Below are positions 7,518-14,443 of a DNA stretch of 21,476 nt, in pieces. Below the pieces are notes generated by a model. It had not been told where the DNA came from. It saw only the letters and a list, made by a program, of their open reading frames with translations, and ran no database searches. The translations under genes and the position numbers were made by a program. This stretch comes from a virus, in the IMG/VR virus record IMGVR_UViG_3300042868_002830, positions 1 to 21,476 of that record, one strand, 5' to 3'. Numbering within the stretch: position 1 is the stretch's first letter; every line of letters begins with the position of its first letter.

Positions 7518-9475
7518 TGGACTTCGAATTGCTCCTTGAGGCTGAGCGGCGCGGCGTCCTGCCGCCTGAGCAGGCCGGATTGCTGCAAGAGGCAAGGCGG
7601 CGCGGCTTGGTGCCTCAGCAGCAGGCCGGCCCTGAGCGTTACGTCGCCCCTCCCGCAGTCAGGCCCGCAGAAACAGGCCCGGAGCCCACCATCGGCGAGC
7701 GCATCGTGGGCGCTGGCGAAACCGCGATGTCGCTGCTGACGGGCGCTGTCGGCGCCCCGCTGGGCATGATCCAGGGCACGGGCGCAGGGCTGGCCAGGGC
7801 GATCCTTTCGGGCCAATTCGGCACGCAGCAGGCCGCAGGCGAGATTGAGCGTGCCGCCACTGAGCAGGCGGGCCGGTTCACCTACGCACCGCGCACCCGT
7901 GCAGGCCGCGAGATGCTGGGCACCGTGGGCGAAGCCGCCCAGGTCATCCCGCCCGTGTTGCCTATCGTGGCCGCGCCTGGTGCTGTGCTGCAAGCCGCTG
8001 GACAGGCCGCGCCGATTGTGCAAGCCACGGCCCAGCGTGCTGCGGCCGCAGTGGCTCCGGTTGCGATGAGTGTTGCCACAGCCCCGGCTCGAGGTGTTCG
8101 TGCTGCCGGCAGGGCTGTGGGGGTGTTGCCTCCTGAGCCGGTGGCGATGGATTCCGTGGGCCAGACGGCATCGGCATTGCAGCGTGGGTCTGCTGGCGCG
8201 TCTGGGCTTGCAATGGGCACCGAGCGCACGGCTCGCGCTGAAATGATGCCGGTGCCGTTCACGGGGCCGTCTGCCCTGACTGCTGGCCAGGCATCGCGGA
8301 ACTTCGCGCAGCTTCAGTTCGAAAAGGAAGCGGCCAAGCTGGGCGATGTGGGCGCACCGCTACGCGAGCGCGTGGAAACGCAGACGGCGAACATGATCCG
8401 CAACTTCGACGCGCTGATTGACATGCCGAATCCGGTGGCCGCAGACCCGCGTGCCATGGGCATGGGTGTGGACCGTGCGCTGGTGAATCGCGTGGAGGTG
8501 CAGCGGCGCAAGGTGCGCGATGCCTACGAAAAGGCCGAGGCCGAAGGCGCACTACAGGCCCCCGTCGAATTGACCCCGCTGGCGGCTCAGTTGTCTGAAC
8601 TGCAGGCCCTTGAGGGTCTGGTGCCTACCATCCCAGCCGTGCGCCGTGAAGCCGTGCGCCTTGGTGCTTTGGTGCCGGATGAAAACGGCAACCTCATCCC
8701 GCAGACGTTGGACCTGAAAACGAGCGAGACGCTGCGCCAGTTCGTCAACGCAAACACCGACTGGACGGACCGGCGCGAGGCCCTGGTTTCCCGCAAGATC
8801 AACGCGTCCATTGACGCAGCCACCGAAGGCGTGGGCGGCGAGGCCTACCGCGCCGCCCGCAAACTGCGCGAGCGATTCGCTAACGAGTTCGAAAACGTGG
8901 GCCTCACGGCCAAGCTGCTGGGCACGAAGCGCGGCACCGACGAGCGCCAGGTGGCGTTCGGGGATGTTTTCGACAAGGTGGTCATTTCGTCGCCCGTTGA
9001 GGAAATGAACAAGCTGCGCAGCACGCTCCTGAGGGCTGGCCCCGAGGGTCAGCAAGCCTGGGCCGACCTGAAGGCTGGCGGTATTCGGTTCATCAAGGAT
9101 TCAAGCCTGAGTCCGTCGCAGCGCGATTCATCCAACAACCCCTTGCTGTCTCCCGACAAACTGCAGCGCACCGTGCGTACGTTGGACCAAGACGGCAAAC
9201 TTGAAGCGCTCTATGGCAAGCGCCAGGCTCAGGTGCTGCGCGATCTGGCCGACCTTGCAACGGACATCTACACCGCACCTCCGGGCGCCATTAACACCAG
9301 CAATACGGCCAGCGCCCTGCAAGTGGCGATGGATTCGCTGGTGACGTTCGGTGCTACCGGAGTCCCCGCGCCGGCTCTCACGGCACTGAGAGAGGCCAAC
9401 AAGTACGTGCGCAACCGCAAGACACGCGCCCGCATTGATGCCGCACTGCGCGGCCAAGTAACATCCGCAGACTGA
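7517..9475 (+). CDS. Large DNA ejection/injection protein, P22 gp16-like position
   Basis: The product has 652 residues (P22 gp16 has 609). I take the ATG at 7517, which overlaps the previous TGA and lies six bases after GGAGG (7506-7510). A TTG one codon earlier would be only three bases from it. The N-terminus carries two copies of a short helix (LLEAERRGVLPPEQAGLLQ, LLQEARRRGLVPQQQAG), reminiscent of SHOCT-like short repeats. Residues about 65-220 are Ala/Gly/Pro/Val-rich with several moderately hydrophobic stretches (TAMSLLTGAVGAPLGMIQG, VIPPVLPIVAAPGAVLQAAG) that could insert in a membrane during ejection. The C-terminal half is helical and charged. It is the last gene of the ejection block, directly before the tailspike. 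Confidence 0.75.
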   Translation: MDFELLLEAERRGVLPPEQAGLLQEARRRGLVPQQQAGPERYVAPPAVRPAETGPEPTIGERIVGAGETAMSLLTGAVGAPLGMIQGTGAGLARAILSGQFGTQQAAGEIERAATEQAGRFTYAPRTRAGREMLGTVGEAAQVIPPVLPIVAAPGAVLQAAGQAAPIVQATAQRAAAAVAPVAMSVATAPARGVRAAGRAVGVLPPEPVAMDSVGQTASALQRGSAGASGLAMGTERTARAEMMPVPFTGPSALTAGQASRNFAQLQFEKEAAKLGDVGAPLRERVETQTANMIRNFDALIDMPNPVAADPRAMGMGVDRALVNRVEVQRRKVRDAYEKAEAEGALQAPVELTPLAAQLSELQALEGLVPTIPAVRREAVRLGALVPDENGNLIPQTLDLKTSETLRQFVNANTDWTDRREALVSRKINASIDAATEGVGGEAYRAARKLRERFANEFENVGLTAKLLGTKRGTDERQVAFGDVFDKVVISSPVEEMNKLRSTLLRAGPEGQQAWADLKAGGIRFIKDSSLSPSQRDSSNNPLLSPDKLQRTVRTLDQDGKLEALYGKRQAQVLRDLADLATDIYTAPPGAINTSNTASALQVAMDSLVTFGATGVPAPALTALREANKYVRNRKTRARIDAALRGQVTSAD

Positions 9476-9500
9476 CCGCAGACTGCTATCAGACTGACCC
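9468..9500 (+). repeat. Three CAGACTG repeats at exact 11-bp spacing
   Basis: CAGACTG occurs at 9468-9474, 9479-9485 and 9490-9496, in 11-base units (CAGACTGACCG, CAGACTGCTAT, CAGACTGACCC). The first copy contains the stop codon of the ejection gene; the block ends just before the Shine-Dalgarno AGGAG (9502-9506) of the tailspike gene. It may be a slippage product at a module border, or a helically phased binding site. Confidence 0.75.
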
Positions 9501-9511
9501 CAGGAGCCCCC

Positions 9512-11521
9512 ATGCCCGCCCTCAGCATCCAGCCCCCGTACCCCATCTTCACTGACACGGACGGCCAGCCGCTGGAAAACGGATACATCTGGATCGGCAC
9601 GGCGAACCAGAACCCGATCACGAACCCGATCGCGGCCTACTGGGACGCGGCGCTCACAGTGACTGCGGCCCAGCCTGTGCGCACGCTGAACGGGTATCCG
9701 TCGAACGCGGGCACGCCGGCGCGGCTGTACGTCAACAGCGACTACTCGATCCAGGTGCAGAACAAGAACGGCACCGTGGTGTATTCGGCGCCGGGGGCTA
9801 CGGAGCGGCTGAGTGCTGATCTGGTGACGTTTGTTCAGGCTGGCTCCGGCGCAGTTACGCGCACGGCGCAGGCCAAGATGCGAGACATCGTGTCGGTCAA
9901 GGACTTTGGCGCGGTGGGCGATGGCGTGGCCGATGACACGGCGGCGATTCAGGCGGCCTGTACGGCTGCAAAGACCGTTACGTTCGGGTCATCGGCAGAC
10001 AACTATCGAATCACTGGCACCATTACCCTGACCAGTGGGGCGACCTTGCTGATGCAGGGGGCCACGGTCACGCAGGCCACTGACCAGACGCCGATCTTCA
10101 ACGCGGGCAGCACCGACAACGTGACAATCACGGGCGGCAGGTTTGTAGGCAAGAGCGAGGCCAGTTACACCAACAGCCCGTCATCGCAGGCCATCTGCGT
10201 CAAGGCAGACAACGCAACTGACTTGCTGGTGACAGAAAATAGGTTTGAAAACTTCTGGTATTCGCCGCTGATGGTTAGCGTCGGCGGGAACCGTGTCGAA
10301 TTTTCAAGCAACACCGTGAAGGGCCCAGGCGCTGCGGTTCTTGGAGTTGACATAAACCGCCGCAACACCATTGGCTGTACGATTCTCGGGTCTAATGTCC
10401 GGGTGTCAAACAATGACATATATGATACTGCGACCGGAATCATTATTGGGCAGGGCTCAACTGAAATCGTGGTTGACGGCAATGTTGTCCACGACCTTAT
10501 AAATGAGCACGGTATATACGTTGACACTGGGATACGTCGACTGACAATTTCTAACAATGTAATCCGTAATACCGGAGCGGATGGCACTGGTATGAAAGTT
10601 CAGTGCTACGACTCCTTTGGCGTTGAGTCCCAGTGCGTTGCCATAACCGGCAACAGCATCAGCAACACAGGCGGCGATGCGATTGCGGTGATCAACACGA
10701 CCGGCTCTCCGACGCTGCGGACGGTTGGCGTCACTATTACCGGCAACACGATCCAGAACGCTGGCGCTTACGGCATCGACGCCCGCGAAGTTAATGACTG
10801 CGTGATTAGCGGAAACGAAATTACAACGGCCGCAAGCAGCGGCATCGCGTGGAGAAACGCTGACAACATTTTGATCATCGGGAACGTCATTCGTAGTTCT
10901 GCGCTGACCGGAATCCGTGACCTTAGTTCATCAACCAACGTTACGGTCAAGGATAACGTCGTGCGCAACTGCGCGACGGCAAACGATGGGTCCGACGAAT
11001 ACGGGATTCTGATTGGTAGCGGCGGCGTCAACCATGTGATTGACGGGAACATTATTTCTGACGCCAACGCGAACATGCGATACGGGATTTACATCATTCC
11101 CGACATCAATTCGACGCTTTCAATCATTGGTAACACGGTCATGCAGTCAACCGACCAAGGCCTGCGGCTTGGTGCGACCACGGCCTTGCGTGAGTATCGG
11201 CGCAACAACTGGATCGGCACTCTTGGAGCAACTTACAACGACCCCGTGCTGCCGGTCGTTGCGTCTGCTGCGACCATTTCTCTGCCCACCGCAGCGGATT
11301 CGGTGTCTATCTCTGGCACGACCAACATCACCACAATAAACGCAAACGGACACTCGGGAAGGCGTGTCACGCTGTACTTTCAGGGTGCGCTTACCGTCGT
11401 GCGAGGTTCTAATTTGACCCTTAACCAGTCACTCGGAAATTTTGTGACCACTGCCGGCGACACCCTGACGCTGTGTTGCGACGGGACAACTTGGTACGAA
11501 ATCGCCAGGTCCGCGAACTGA
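9512..11521 (+). CDS. Tailspike with P22-type head-binding domain and parallel beta-helix
   Basis: This protein has 669 residues (P22 gp9 has 667). Residues about 5-110 resemble the P22 tailspike head-binding domain (YPIFTDTDGQPLENGYIWIG, YWDAALTVTAAQPVRTLNGY, ARLYVNSDYSIQVQNKNG). A connector leads into a pectate-lyase-like motif, DFGAVGDGVADDTAAIQAAC at 131-150. From about 200 to 560 there are NosD/PbH1-type beta-helix turns with recurring I-x-x-N-x-I steps (ISNNVIRN, ITGNSISN, ITGNTIQN, ISGNEITT, IIGNVIRS). The C-terminus is a beta-rich piece ending TLTLCCDGTTWYEIARS, common at the ends of phage spikes. Such spikes bind and usually cleave surface polysaccharide; catalytic residues cannot be named from sequence alone. 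AGGAG stands five bases before the ATG. The helix-coding part looks less GC-rich than the N-terminal domain. Confidence 0.88.
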   Translation: MPALSIQPPYPIFTDTDGQPLENGYIWIGTANQNPITNPIAAYWDAALTVTAAQPVRTLNGYPSNAGTPARLYVNSDYSIQVQNKNGTVVYSAPGATERLSADLVTFVQAGSGAVTRTAQAKMRDIVSVKDFGAVGDGVADDTAAIQAACTAAKTVTFGSSADNYRITGTITLTSGATLLMQGATVTQATDQTPIFNAGSTDNVTITGGRFVGKSEASYTNSPSSQAICVKADNATDLLVTENRFENFWYSPLMVSVGGNRVEFSSNTVKGPGAAVLGVDINRRNTIGCTILGSNVRVSNNDIYDTATGIIIGQGSTEIVVDGNVVHDLINEHGIYVDTGIRRLTISNNVIRNTGADGTGMKVQCYDSFGVESQCVAITGNSISNTGGDAIAVINTTGSPTLRTVGVTITGNTIQNAGAYGIDAREVNDCVISGNEITTAASSGIAWRNADNILIIGNVIRSSALTGIRDLSSSTNVTVKDNVVRNCATANDGSDEYGILIGSGGVNHVIDGNIISDANANMRYGIYIIPDINSTLSIIGNTVMQSTDQGLRLGATTALREYRRNNWIGTLGATYNDPVLPVVASAATISLPTAADSVSISGTTNITTINANGHSGRRVTLYFQGALTVVRGSNLTLNQSLGNFVTTAGDTLTLCCDGTTWYEIARSAN

Positions 11522-11523
11522 CC

Positions 11524-11631
11524 ATGACCCCCACCCGATCCCCCACATCATCCGCTGGCTCCTGCGAACTTCCGGCTACGGCGGCACCCTTACACTTCAA
11601 GAACTCCCAAGCACGCGAGGCTGAACGATGA
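11524..11631 (+). CDS. Very short ORF between tailspike and lysis genes, doubtful
   Basis: A 35-codon ORF starts two bases after the tailspike stop and ends in an ATGA overlap with the next gene, which is the packing style of real genes here. The product is Ser/Thr/Ala-rich and lacks a signal peptide or membrane helix; there is no clear Shine-Dalgarno. Another frame of the same bases also gives a plausible peptide (PHIIRWLLRTSGYGG) but has no start codon. This spacer may therefore hold the remnant of a different small gene. Treat as a weak call. Confidence 0.3.
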   Translation: MTPTRSPTSSAGSCELPATAAPLHFKNSQAREAER

Positions 11632-11978
11632 CGGACTACATCGGCCCTGAGCGGCGCAAGGGTGGCATCACCGAAGATCGGGTGCAGGTGCTCATCCAGG
11701 AGGCTGTGAGCAAGGCCCTGGCAGCGCATGAGCAGCACCTGACCGCGCACATGGACAACCAGTTCAAGGCGCTGCGGCAATCGTTTGCAGATGCCTTTCC
11801 CGGTGGCGATCCGCACGGGCATCGCATCGCGCATGAAAAGGCTATCGCCAATGCCTCTTGGTGGGACAAGGCCAAGGGCGATGCGTTCTCGAAAGTCACG
11901 GCAGCCGGACTCTGGGCCATCGTGGTGTTCCTGGCTGTGGCGGCCTGGGAGCACATCAAGTCGGAGGCCAAGAAATGA
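11628..11978 (+). CDS. One-TM lysis-cassette membrane protein (holin-like or holin accessory)
   Basis: A 116-residue protein begins MTDYIGPERRKGG, a common opening of small phage membrane proteins. It has an amphipathic or coiled-coil middle (DRVQVLIQEAVSKALAAHEQ, NQFKALRQSFADAF). There is one transmembrane helix at about 91-106 (AAGLWAIVVFLAVAAW), then a short charged tail (EHIKSEAKK). It is followed with four-base overlap (ATGA) by a holin of the 3TM family and then an endolysin, so it belongs to the lysis cassette. It may be a second holin, an antiholin or a membrane-anchored accessory; the sequence does not decide between them. Confidence 0.7.
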   Translation: MTDYIGPERRKGGITEDRVQVLIQEAVSKALAAHEQHLTAHMDNQFKALRQSFADAFPGGDPHGHRIAHEKAIANASWWDKAKGDAFSKVTAAGLWAIVVFLAVAAWEHIKSEAKK

Positions 11979-12376
11979 ACCCCCTGATCCTCGGGCCGAT
12001 CCTGGAGGTCGGCAAGACGCTGCTGGACCGCTTTGTGCCGGACCCGGAGGCCAAGCGCCAGGCCGAGATGGAACTGGTTCGGATGGCCGCCGAGGGCGAG
12101 CTAAAGCAAACCATCGCACAGCTTGAGATCAACGCCCGCGAGGCCTCTCACGCCTCGGTGTTTGTCGCTGGCTGGCGGCCGGCCTTCGGGTGGTGCGGTG
12201 CGCTGGGGTTCCTGTACGCCACGATCGGCCAGCCGCTGCTGTCTTGGGGCGCTGCCGTGAAGGGCTGGCCTGCACCCCCTGCGCTGAACCTGGATCTGCT
12301 TTGGGTCGTGATCACCGGCATGCTCGGCATTGGTGGCCTGCGCACGGTGGAGAAGTTCAAAGGGGTCACCAAGTGA
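11975..12376 (+). CDS. Holin (GTA-type 'holin of 3TMs' family)
   Basis: The product has 133 residues from the ATG at 11975, which overlaps the previous stop by four bases. The frame is open further back to 11858, but that part lies inside the previous gene. The N-terminus has NPLILGPILEVGKTLLDRF and PDPEAKRQAEMEL, followed by a helix, then hydrophobic segments at about 69-89 (PAFGWCGALGFLYATIG) and 107-122 (DLLWVVITGMLGIGGL). The block ASVFVAGWRPAFGW is typical of the 3TM holin family (PF11351). Such holins make lesions in the inner membrane and let the endolysin reach the cell wall. It is placed between a one-TM protein and the endolysin, with a GTGA overlap to the latter. Confidence 0.85.
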   Translation: MNPLILGPILEVGKTLLDRFVPDPEAKRQAEMELVRMAAEGELKQTIAQLEINAREASHASVFVAGWRPAFGWCGALGFLYATIGQPLLSWGAAVKGWPAPPALNLDLLWVVITGMLGIGGLRTVEKFKGVTK

Positions 12377-12735
12377 ACTGGGCCGACTATCCCAACTTCA
12401 CCGAAGCCGAGTTCCGCTGCCGGCACTGCGGCAAGCAGGAAATGAAGCCCGAGTTCATGGGCCGGCTTCAGGCGCTGCGGGATGTCTACAAGCGGCCCAT
12501 GACCATCACCTCGGGCTATCGCTGCCCCGATCACCCGGTGGAGAAGGCCAAGGCCACGCCTGGTATGCACTCCACGGGCCTAGCCTGCGACATCGGGGTG
12601 CAGGGCGCAGATGCGCACGAACTGCTGCGCCTAGCGATGCACCTCGGGTTCACCGGCATTGGCGTGCAGCAGAAGGGCGCGGGGCGGTTCATCCACCTTG
12701 ATCTGCGGGCCGCGCCGACGGTGTGGTCGTATTAG
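12373..12735 (+). CDS. Endolysin, M15-type peptidase (Peptidase_M15_3)
   Basis: The product has 120 residues from a GTG at 12373 that overlaps the holin stop (GTGA). It begins NWADYPNFTEAEFRCRHCG, the usual opening of the M15_3 endolysin family. SGYRCP is at 47-52, and the zinc-site motifs are H66-S-T-G-L-A-C-D73 (HxxGxAxD) and H108-L-D110. These residues chelate zinc in D-Ala-D-Ala-carboxypeptidase-like enzymes that cut peptide crosslinks of peptidoglycan. There is no signal peptide, so export would depend on the holin. The length is normal for a single-domain member. The stop codon TAG overlaps the TAA of the converging minus-strand gene by two bases, and no spanin genes follow. Confidence 0.9.
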   Translation: MNWADYPNFTEAEFRCRHCGKQEMKPEFMGRLQALRDVYKRPMTITSGYRCPDHPVEKAKATPGMHSTGLACDIGVQGADAHELLRLAMHLGFTGIGVQQKGAGRFIHLDLRAAPTVWSY

Positions 12736-12932
12736 GGCGCAAAGATCATCACCAGAACGCCAAGGCCGGCCACGATTGCACTGGCAACGCAGAGTGCTGC
12801 GATGACCTCGCCCTCCCAGAACTTGGCTCCGTAGAAGTCAGGGTCATCCTGGCCCAACTCGGTGCATGGCTCGGCGGCTTCGGGGTAACGACCCTGCTGG
12901 TCGCAGCCGTGGGGGATGCGGGGATGTTTCAT
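12732..12932 (-). CDS. Small protein with C-terminal TM helix, last gene of leftward operon
   Basis: A 66-residue protein with GGAGA a suitable distance upstream of its ATG. The N-terminal 40 residues are polar and acidic (CTELGQDDPDFYGAKFWEGE). The C-terminus is a single hydrophobic helix at about 43-64 (VIAALCVASAIVAGLGVLVM) ending FAP, which predicts a tail-anchored membrane protein. Its start overlaps the stop of the preceding winged-helix-like gene by four bases. I do not recognise the family. A tail-anchored early protein could act on the host membrane or on superinfecting phage, but that is speculation. Confidence 0.65.
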   Translation of the reverse strand: MKHPRIPHGCDQQGRYPEAAEPCTELGQDDPDFYGAKFWEGEVIAALCVASAIVAGLGVLVMIFAP

Positions 12933-13165
12933 CTTCCAATCTCCTTAAAAAGCAACGGGCCAGCAGAGTAAATCCACCGGAACTTGGTTCTCGCTGTCGG
13001 GTCGGCGCGCTTGGTGCGGGTGACCCATCCTGCTTGCTCAGCGTACTTCAGCGAGGCGGCCACGTTGTTGGGCTTCACGCCCCACTTAATGCCGACGTCG
13101 TGGGTTGTCAGCTCTTCTTCGGGATTGCGGGCAAAGAAGACGGCGACGTGGGTGACGATGCTCAT
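12929..13165 (-). CDS. Small winged-helix-like DNA-binding protein
   Basis: A 78-residue protein. MSIVTHVAVFFARNPEEELTT is followed by HDVGIKWGVKPNNVAASLKYAEQAGWVTRT. This reads as a helix, a turn and a recognition helix typical of winged-helix modules that sense one copy per chromosome region (compare MarR- or replication-type wHTH). A basic, Arg/Lys-rich wing follows (KRADPTARTKFRWIYSAG). Such proteins are common in the early operons of Burkholderiales phages. It overlaps both neighbours by four bases. The target DNA and role, whether replication accessory or regulator, are unknown. Confidence 0.7.
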   Translation of the reverse strand: MSIVTHVAVFFARNPEEELTTHDVGIKWGVKPNNVAASLKYAEQAGWVTRTKRADPTARTKFRWIYSAGPLLFKEIGR

Positions 13166-13203
13166 GCCTGCCCCCTTGCGCGGATGATGTCGTCGCGGGT
13201 CAT
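13162..13203 (-). CDS. 13-codon coupled ORF, probably a remnant gene
   Basis: This ORF encodes MTRDDIIRARGQA. Its ATG overlaps the previous stop and its TGA overlaps the next ATG, each as ATGA. The peptide looks like the N-terminus of small phage proteins beginning MTRDDIIRMAREAG, so it may be what remains after an in-frame deletion that kept translational coupling. It may have no function beyond passing ribosomes to the next gene. Confidence 0.35.
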   Translation of the reverse strand: MTRDDIIRARGQA

Positions 13204-13295
13204 GTCAACCCCGCCAGTCGAAACGCCACCTCAACCGGCACCGTGGCGTAGACATAAGCCCCGTGCATAGGGCTCCAGAAGTGAATGGTGGTCAT
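13200..13295 (-). CDS. 31-residue ORF, unknown
   Basis: The peptide starts MTTIHFWSPMHGAYVYATVP and continues to a TGA overlapping the next ATG. Its own ATG overlaps the stop of the 107-residue gene (ATGA), and a purine-rich stretch (AGGGGAAGG) lies just upstream. The exact four-base overlaps on both sides and the plausible amphipathic beta content favour a real small gene. No function can be suggested. Confidence 0.5.
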   Translation of the reverse strand: MTTIHFWSPMHGAYVYATVPVEVAFRLAGLT

Positions 13296-13615
13296 ACCTT
13301 CCCCTCTGCCCGTGCGATGGCGGCGCGGATCATTTCGCGCACCACACTGTCATGCTCAAGCACCTCGGCGGCAAACCGCTTGTTGCTCATGGCGCGCTCT
13401 GCTGACTTCAACGCCTCCAGCAGTTCCCCGTTCACCGCATGCAACCGGCGCAGTTCTTCGGCTGCGGATTGCGCCGTGACGCCTGAGATGTGCCACTTGT
13501 CCACCTCTAGCGCATCAGCCAGCCGCAGGGCTTCGGGCCGATTTGCTTTCGCGTCTTTGCGCAACTGCTTCATCCACCAACCGTGGTCTTCCAGCGGTGA
13601 TATTTCTTCAGCCAT
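13292..13615 (-). CDS. Small helical phage protein, unknown function
   Basis: A 107-residue, charged, mostly helical protein. It has MAEEISPLEDHGWWMKQLRKDAK at the N-terminus, a central EALRLADALEVDKWHISGVTA part and a heptad-like segment (AAEELRRLHAVNGELLEALK). Proteins with this ADALE...TAQSAAEELRRLHAVNGELL pattern recur in phages of betaproteobacteria, usually as unknowns. The start overlaps the previous gene's end by eight bases. It could be a dimeric coiled-coil adaptor; no enzyme motif is present. Confidence 0.7.
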   Translation of the reverse strand: MAEEISPLEDHGWWMKQLRKDAKANRPEALRLADALEVDKWHISGVTAQSAAEELRRLHAVNGELLEALKSAERAMSNKRFAAEVLEHDSVVREMIRAAIARAEGKV

Positions 13616-14174
13616 GGTTCAACTCCTTCAGCTTGGCCTCGATAGCATGAGAGAGTTCCGTCATCGACAGCGGCAGCGGTGGCCTCCGCTGAAAACGCTT
13701 CTCTCTTTCCAGTTGGATCACGCTCTGTGTTTCCTCCTCCGTCAGCCCTCGCCACTCGCGGCGGGGTGGGTGGGTGTAGAGGGGCGTCCAGTCGCTGAAG
13801 CGGAATCTCTCGCTGTTGTTGAGATGCAAGTCTTGCCCCGGCGTCATCCACGCCACCGGCTCCTGCTCCGGCTGCTCCAGCGCGGCGCGGAGGGAGGGCA
13901 CCACCAACGGCAACGCCTCTCGCTCAGCGTAAAGTCTCAGCGTGTGGTCTTTGCCTAGCGCAACCAGCCCCTCCATCATTCCAGCGCCCCATTGCGTGCG
14001 CTCTGGCGCTTCTGCCCAGCAGAGGTCGGGTGTCTTCGGCTGCTCCAGCGCGGCCTTGAGGGCGGTGATGGCTTTGCCGTGGACCGTAATCGCGGGTGTG
14101 CCAGCGTAGGCCAATTCCAACGCCTCCAGCGCCTGCTGCACCGTGGTGCGGGGCAACGTGATCAGTTCAGTCAT
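13608..14174 (-). CDS. Phage accessory protein with LITLPRTTVQQALEAL start and LEQPEQEPVAW segment
   Basis: The product has 188 residues from the ATG at 14174, which has AAGGAG six bases upstream; the two earlier in-frame ATGs lack such a site. The N-terminus MTELITLPRTTVQQALEALE is nearly identical to that of the next gene upstream (MSDLITLPRATVQQALEAL), so the two are paralogues. The middle has two copies of an AALEQP unit (AALEQPKTP, AALEQPEQEPVAWM). The C-terminal part includes WTPLYTHPPRREWRGLTEEE. The combination EPVAW...TPLYTHPP is very common in phage and prophage proteins of Burkholderiales and has no known function. The coding DNA holds matching 17-bp and 30-bp direct repeats. Confidence 0.75.
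   Translation of the reverse strand: MTELITLPRTTVQQALEALELAYAGTPAITVHGKAITALKAALEQPKTPDLCWAEAPERTQWGAGMMEGLVALGKDHTLRLYAEREALPLVVPSLRAALEQPEQEPVAWMTPGQDLHLNNSERFRFSDWTPLYTHPPRREWRGLTEEETQSVIQLEREKRFQRRPPLPLSMTELSHAIEAKLKELNHG
14117..14146. repeat. 30-bp direct repeat, copy 1
   Basis: Identical to 14386-14415; with one mismatch the match extends to 37 bases. It encodes the TVQQALEAL start of the 188-residue protein. It probably reflects duplication of a gene start. Confidence 0.85.
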
Positions 14175-14191
14175 GTCTTGCTCCTTGGTGA

Positions 14192-14443
14192 TCATCGAGG
14201 CTTGGCGTAGTACCACGCTTCTATGCCTTCATCTTTGTATACGGCGGGCGGGTTGCTGGACTTGCTGCGGGGTTCTTCAGGTGCGTGCTGGGCTCTCTTC
14301 ACAGGCTCCTGTTCCAGTGCCTTGACGACAGCGTTCACCGCGTCCCACGCCTGTTTACGGGCTGTGGGCGTGTGCAACAGAATTACCAACGCCTCCAGCG
14401 CCTGCTGCACCGTGGCGCGGGGTAGGGTAATCAAATCGCTCAT
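14192..14443 (-). CDS. Short paralogue with LITLPRATVQQALEAL start
   Basis: The product has 83 residues from the ATG at 14443, which lies seven bases after GGAGGG and overlaps the preceding stop (ATGA). The first 18 residues match the following gene. After that come VILLHTPTARKQAWDAVN, one KALEQEPVKRA unit equivalent to the AALEQPEQEP segments of the paralogue, and a C-terminus ending EGIEAWYYAKPR. It looks like a shorter version of the same modular protein. The function is unknown. Confidence 0.7.
   Translation of the reverse strand: MSDLITLPRATVQQALEALVILLHTPTARKQAWDAVNAVVKALEQEPVKRAQHAPEEPRSKSSNPPAVYKDEGIEAWYYAKPR
14386..14415. repeat. 30-bp direct repeat, copy 2
   Basis: Identical to 14117-14146, 269 bp away. 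Recombination between the copies would delete most of one gene and fuse the two. Confidence 0.85.

Noticed and set aside
6936-7595. Minus-strand frame of 219 codons over the gp20-like gene
   Set aside because: Antisense in the middle of a co-directional structural operon; no recognisable protein features.
11524-11631. Short ORF after the tailspike as an Rz1-type lipoprotein
   Set aside because: The sequence SAGSC is only a poor lipobox and no hydrophobic signal segment precedes it; no Rz partner surrounds it.
13263-13958. Plus-strand frame of 231 codons over the small-gene region
   Set aside because: Ser/Arg-rich shadow crossing several well-supported minus-strand genes with ATGA overlaps.
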